A program made the translations under genes and the position numbers. Positions 60,650 to 64,000 of a stretch of DNA of 64,000 nucleotides are shown piece after piece (the first letter of the stretch is position 1; the number at the start of each line of letters is the position of its first letter). The notes under the pieces are model-generated. The model made no database searches, was not told where the DNA came from, and was given only the letters and a program-made list of their open reading frames with translations. This DNA comes from Isoptericola halotolerans (GTDB lineage Bacteria; Actinomycetota; Actinomycetes; Actinomycetales; Cellulomonadaceae): positions 868,001 to 932,000 of the forward strand of contig NZ_JABEZU010000001.1 of NCBI RefSeq assembly GCF_013149785.1, in the 5' to 3' direction.

Positions 60650-61929
60650 CGGCGCCCGCCGTCACCGACACCGGGACGCAGCGGCTCGCCCCGTTGGTCG
60701 AGCCGGGCCGCGAGCTGTCCGACGCCGAGCTCGACCGGTACGCACGGCACCTCGCGCTGCCCGGTCTGGGTGTCGAGGGCCAGCGTCGTCTCGCGGCCGC
60801 CCGCGTGCTCGTCGTCGGGGCGGGGGGCCTCGGCAGCCCCGTCCTGCTGTACCTCGCCGCGGCCGGGGTGGGCACGATCGGCGTGGTGGACGACGACGTC
60901 GTGGACGTCACCAACCTGCAGCGTCAGGTGCTGCACGGCCAGGCCGACCTGTCCCGGCCCAAGACCGCCTCGGCGCGCGACGCGATCGCCGAGGTGAACC
61001 CGCACGTCGAGGTGGTCGAGCACCCGGTGCGGCTCGACCGGGACAACGTGCTCACCGTCCTGGGCGACTACGACCTGGTGCTGGACGGCGCGGACAACTT
61101 CCCGACCCGCTATCTCGTCTCGGACGCCGCGGAGATCCTCGGTCTGCCGGTGGTGTGGGGGTCGATCGACCGGTTCGACGGGCAGGTCAGCCTCTTCTGG
61201 GGTGCGCCCGGTGGGCCGGAGCGTGGTCCGACGTACCGGGACGTCTTCCCCGTCCCGCCCCCGCCGGGCACCGTCCCGGACTGCGCCACCGGCGGCGTGC
61301 TCGGTGTGCTGTGCGGTGCCGTCGGCTCGGCGATGGCGACCGAGGCGATCAAGCTGGTCACCGGTCTCGGCACCTCGTTGCTGGGGCGGCTCGCCGTGTA
61401 CGACGCCCTCGCGCTGGACTGGCGCGAGCTCACGGTCCGGCCCGACCCCTCCCGTGAGCCGGTGACGGCGTTGCTGCCCGGCGACGACGCCTATGCCGCG
61501 TTCTGCGGCCTCGGCCCGTCCGGCCTCGGCCCGTCCGGCCTCGGCCCGTCGGGCCTCCGCCCGACCGCCTCCGGTCCGGGCGAGGTGGCCGGCACCCTGG
61601 CGGGGGACCCGCAGATCGACGCGGCCGACGCCCGGGCGCTCCTCGTCGTCGACCCCCCGGCGGCGCTCGTGGACGTCCGCGAGGAGTGGGAGGCGCGGCT
61701 GCGTCCCGTGGACGGTGCCCGGCTGGTGCCCAGCGGGACGTTCCTGGGCACGGCGGGGTCCGATCCTGACGAGACCGCCCGGCAGGCCCTGGCCGCGCTG
61801 CCCGCGGACCGGCCGGTGCTGCTGGTCTGCGCGGCCGGTCCGCGGTCGACCGCGGTGGCCCAGGTCGCCCGGGCCCACGGGGTCGACGCCCGTTCCGTCG
61901 TCGGCGGCGTCCCGGCTCTGCTCGGCTGA
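60646..61929 (+). CDS. MoeB/ThiF-type E1-like adenylyltransferase with rhodanese domain
   Basis: A 427-residue protein with a ThiF/MoeB domain: RYARHLALPGLGVEGQRRL, the nucleotide loop GAGGLGS (58-64), DDDVVDVTNLQRQVLH, DGADNFPTRYLVSD, and the catalytic Cys C213 (DCATGGVLG). The zinc CxxC found in many MoeB is not evident (TYRDVF instead of YrCLF). A repeat linker GLGPSGLGPSGL then leads to a rhodanese domain with Cys395 (CAAGPRS). It would activate the ThiS C-terminus, and the thiOSG operon is convergent 37 bp away. MoeB/MoaD is the alternative pathway. Confidence 0.88.
   Translation: MTAPAVTDTGTQRLAPLVEPGRELSDAELDRYARHLALPGLGVEGQRRLAAARVLVVGAGGLGSPVLLYLAAAGVGTIGVVDDDVVDVTNLQRQVLHGQADLSRPKTASARDAIAEVNPHVEVVEHPVRLDRDNVLTVLGDYDLVLDGADNFPTRYLVSDAAEILGLPVVWGSIDRFDGQVSLFWGAPGGPERGPTYRDVFPVPPPPGTVPDCATGGVLGVLCGAVGSAMATEAIKLVTGLGTSLLGRLAVYDALALDWRELTVRPDPSREPVTALLPGDDAYAAFCGLGPSGLGPSGLGPSGLRPTASGPGEVAGTLAGDPQIDAADARALLVVDPPAALVDVREEWEARLRPVDGARLVPSGTFLGTAGSDPDETARQALAALPADRPVLLVCAAGPRSTAVAQVARAHGVDARSVVGGVPALLG
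61507..61551. repeat. 15-bp tandem repeat in the E1-like gene
   Basis: Three 15-bp units (the last with one change) encode GLGPS repeats in the linker between the E1 and rhodanese domains. Confidence 0.85.
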
Positions 61930-61966
61930 CCCGCGGCCGCGTCGACGGCGCCGGGCACCCAGGGCG

Positions 61967-62803
<837 letters not shown>

Positions 62804-63067
62804 TCAGCCGCCCTGGACGGCTGCGACGATCTCGATCCGGTCACCGGCGCGGACCACGACGGACTCCCAGGTCCCGCGGGGGACGACGGCGTCGTCGATC
62901 GCGACGGCCAGTCCGCGGGGGGCCCCGTCGGCCACGTGGCCCGGCCGGAGCCGTGCCACCAGGTCGGTCAGGGGGATCGCGGCGTCCGGCCCGAGGTCGA
63001 ACGGCTCGCCGTTCACCTGGGCTGCCGTCGCCGGGTCGGGCGGCGCGTTGCTGGACGGGTGGTTCAT
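62804..63067 (-). CDS. thiS: Thiamine sulfur-carrier protein ThiS
   Basis: An 87-residue ubiquitin-fold carrier ending in GG, the site of thiocarboxylation. The C-terminal block VVRAGDRIEIVAAVQGG is diagnostic. The N-terminal 17 residues (Pro/Ala/Asn-rich) extend beyond the usual 66-70. It is coupled to thiO upstream (ATGA overlap) and lies 9 bases before thiG. Confidence 0.93.
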   Translation of the reverse strand: MNHPSSNAPPDPATAAQVNGEPFDLGPDAAIPLTDLVARLRPGHVADGAPRGLAVAIDDAVVPRGTWESVVVRAGDRIEIVAAVQGG

Positions 63068-64000
63068 CGGGTTCCTCCGTCGGTGCGAGGGTCGGTCGCG
63101 GGCGGCGTGAAGCGCCGCGGGTCCGTCGCCCGCAGGGCCGCGAGGGTGGCCGACGGGTCACCGGACGAGATGTCGACGTCGAACCAGGACCCGGTGAGCC
63201 CGGCGACGACGACGTCGGCGGTCAGGGGCGCCAGCAGGATCCCGTTGCGGTGGTGACCCGTGGCCAGGTGCAGGCCCGCCACGTGCGTCGGCCCGACGAG
63301 CGGCAGGTTGTCGGGCGTGCAGGGGCGGGCACGGGGAGTCGCCTCGATCAGGGCCGCCTCGTCGATCGCCGGCAGCAGTACCCGGGCGTCCCGCAGCAAC
63401 GCGTACACACCGCCGGCGAGCGCCCGCCGGTCGTCCGGGTTCTCCTCGGTGGTGGCGCCGATCACCAGCTCGCAGTGGCCCTTCCACGGGCCGTCGGTGG
63501 CGGGGGCGCGGGAGACGACGTAGACGGGGCGGCCCTGCACCAGCCCCCGCACGACGTGCCGGGGGGCGAGGTCGGGGTCCGCCTGCAGCCGCAGGGTCTG
63601 CCCCTTGACCGGCCGGACGGGGACGGCGACGTCGGGGATGTCGGTGAGCAGTGGCGCCGACGCCCAGCCGGCGGCCACGACGACCGCGTCGGTGCGGTGG
63701 CGGTGGTGGGTCTCGTCCACCGCCGCGACGACCCGGCCGCCGCGCTGCTCGAGGCCGACCGCCGCCCGCAGCACCACGGAACCGTCGGCGTGGTCGTCGA
63801 TCGCTCGCCGCAGCGCGGTGTGCGTCGCCCGCGGGTCGACGGCGTGGTCGCCGGGGACCCACGCCGCCCCGGCGAGGCGCTGGCCCAGCAGGGGTTCGCG
63901 CCGTCGTGCCTCGGCGACCGTCAGCTCCTGCGACGAGACGGCGTGCCGGGTGTGCAGCGCCAGGATCCGGCGCAGCAGGGCGGCGTCCGTGTCGTCATAG
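63064..64000 (-). CDS. thiO: Glycine oxidase ThiO, C-terminal part
   Basis: The frame is open to the window edge, so the N-terminus with the FAD-binding GxGxxG lies outside. The visible 311 residues include AVDPRATHTALRRAI and AVVVAAGWASAPLL. Further on are PVRPVKGQTLRL, VIGATTEENPDDRRALAGGV, the late substrate-site ATPRARPCTPDNLPLVGP and HLATGHHRNGILLAP. ThiO oxidises glycine to the dehydroglycine used by ThiG. Any TPP riboswitch for the operon would be upstream of the window. Confidence 0.9.
   Translation of the reverse strand, partial: YDDTDAALLRRILALHTRHAVSSQELTVAEARRREPLLGQRLAGAAWVPGDHAVDPRATHTALRRAIDDHADGSVVLRAAVGLEQRGGRVVAAVDETHHRHRTDAVVVAAGWASAPLLTDIPDVAVPVRPVKGQTLRLQADPDLAPRHVVRGLVQGRPVYVVSRAPATDGPWKGHCELVIGATTEENPDDRRALAGGVYALLRDARVLLPAIDEAALIEATPRARPCTPDNLPLVGPTHVAGLHLATGHHRNGILLAPLTADVVVAGLTGSWFDVDISSGDPSATLAALRATDPRRFTPPATDPRTDGGTR

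Overview
The window is about 64 kb of very GC-rich DNA from an actinobacterium, most likely a Micrococcales/Cellulomonadaceae-type organism (taxon inferred). The support is a WhiB-family regulator, GuaB3, a SURF1 protein, GTG starts in 4-bp stop/start overlaps, and many genes with an NANNNT -10 box only 6-8 nt before the start codon (leaderless transcripts). No rRNA, tRNA, CRISPR array, prophage or insertion sequence was recognised.

Layout. (1) 0-12.6 kb is a housekeeping block: acpS (partial), nnrD, alr, tsaE, tsaB, rimI and a sulfurtransferase. Small insertions lie within it: an AbiEi/DUF559 gene, an LLM flavin oxidoreductase, a FGE-like protein, and a tlpA-ccdA-gpx redox operon. (2) 12.7-28.0 kb looks like an accessory nitrogen island. 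It holds a RutE-like nitroreductase, a cytosolic AmiC/UrtA-like sensor divergent from a MarR-like regulator, a Fur-family regulator divergent from a FecCD-type metal/chelate ABC transporter, and one long minus-strand run urtABCDE-ureABCFGD for urea uptake and hydrolysis. No ureE is present, but UreG has a His-rich C-terminus. (3) 28.1-39.4 kb resumes the ancestral order with tsaD, groES (CIRCE, no groEL), a WhiD/WhiB3-type gene, a MerR regulator, guaB, a DnaQ-like exonuclease and guaB3. (4) 39.4-54.4 kb is carbon metabolism: a succinate-semialdehyde dehydrogenase, an MFS transporter, two HD-domain proteins, gntR/gntK/gntP, and xfp, pta and ackA. Together these could take gluconate through the pentose phosphate pathway and phosphoketolase to acetyl phosphate and acetate with ATP. 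(5) 54.5-64 kb has SURF1, a second AbiEi/DUF559 gene, a heterodimeric ABC exporter, DUF3817, a MoeB/ThiF-like E1 with a rhodanese domain, and thiO-thiS-thiG (thiO runs off the end).

Regulation visible in the sequence: a perfect palindrome before urtA, an inverted repeat before the FecCD permease, paired operators between gntR and gntK, CIRCE plus -35/-10 before groES, and an inverted repeat spanning the whiB promoter. Long, near-perfect hairpins lie at many gene ends. Both AbiEi/DUF559 genes are bracketed by a pair of related hairpins, the most unusual structural feature here.
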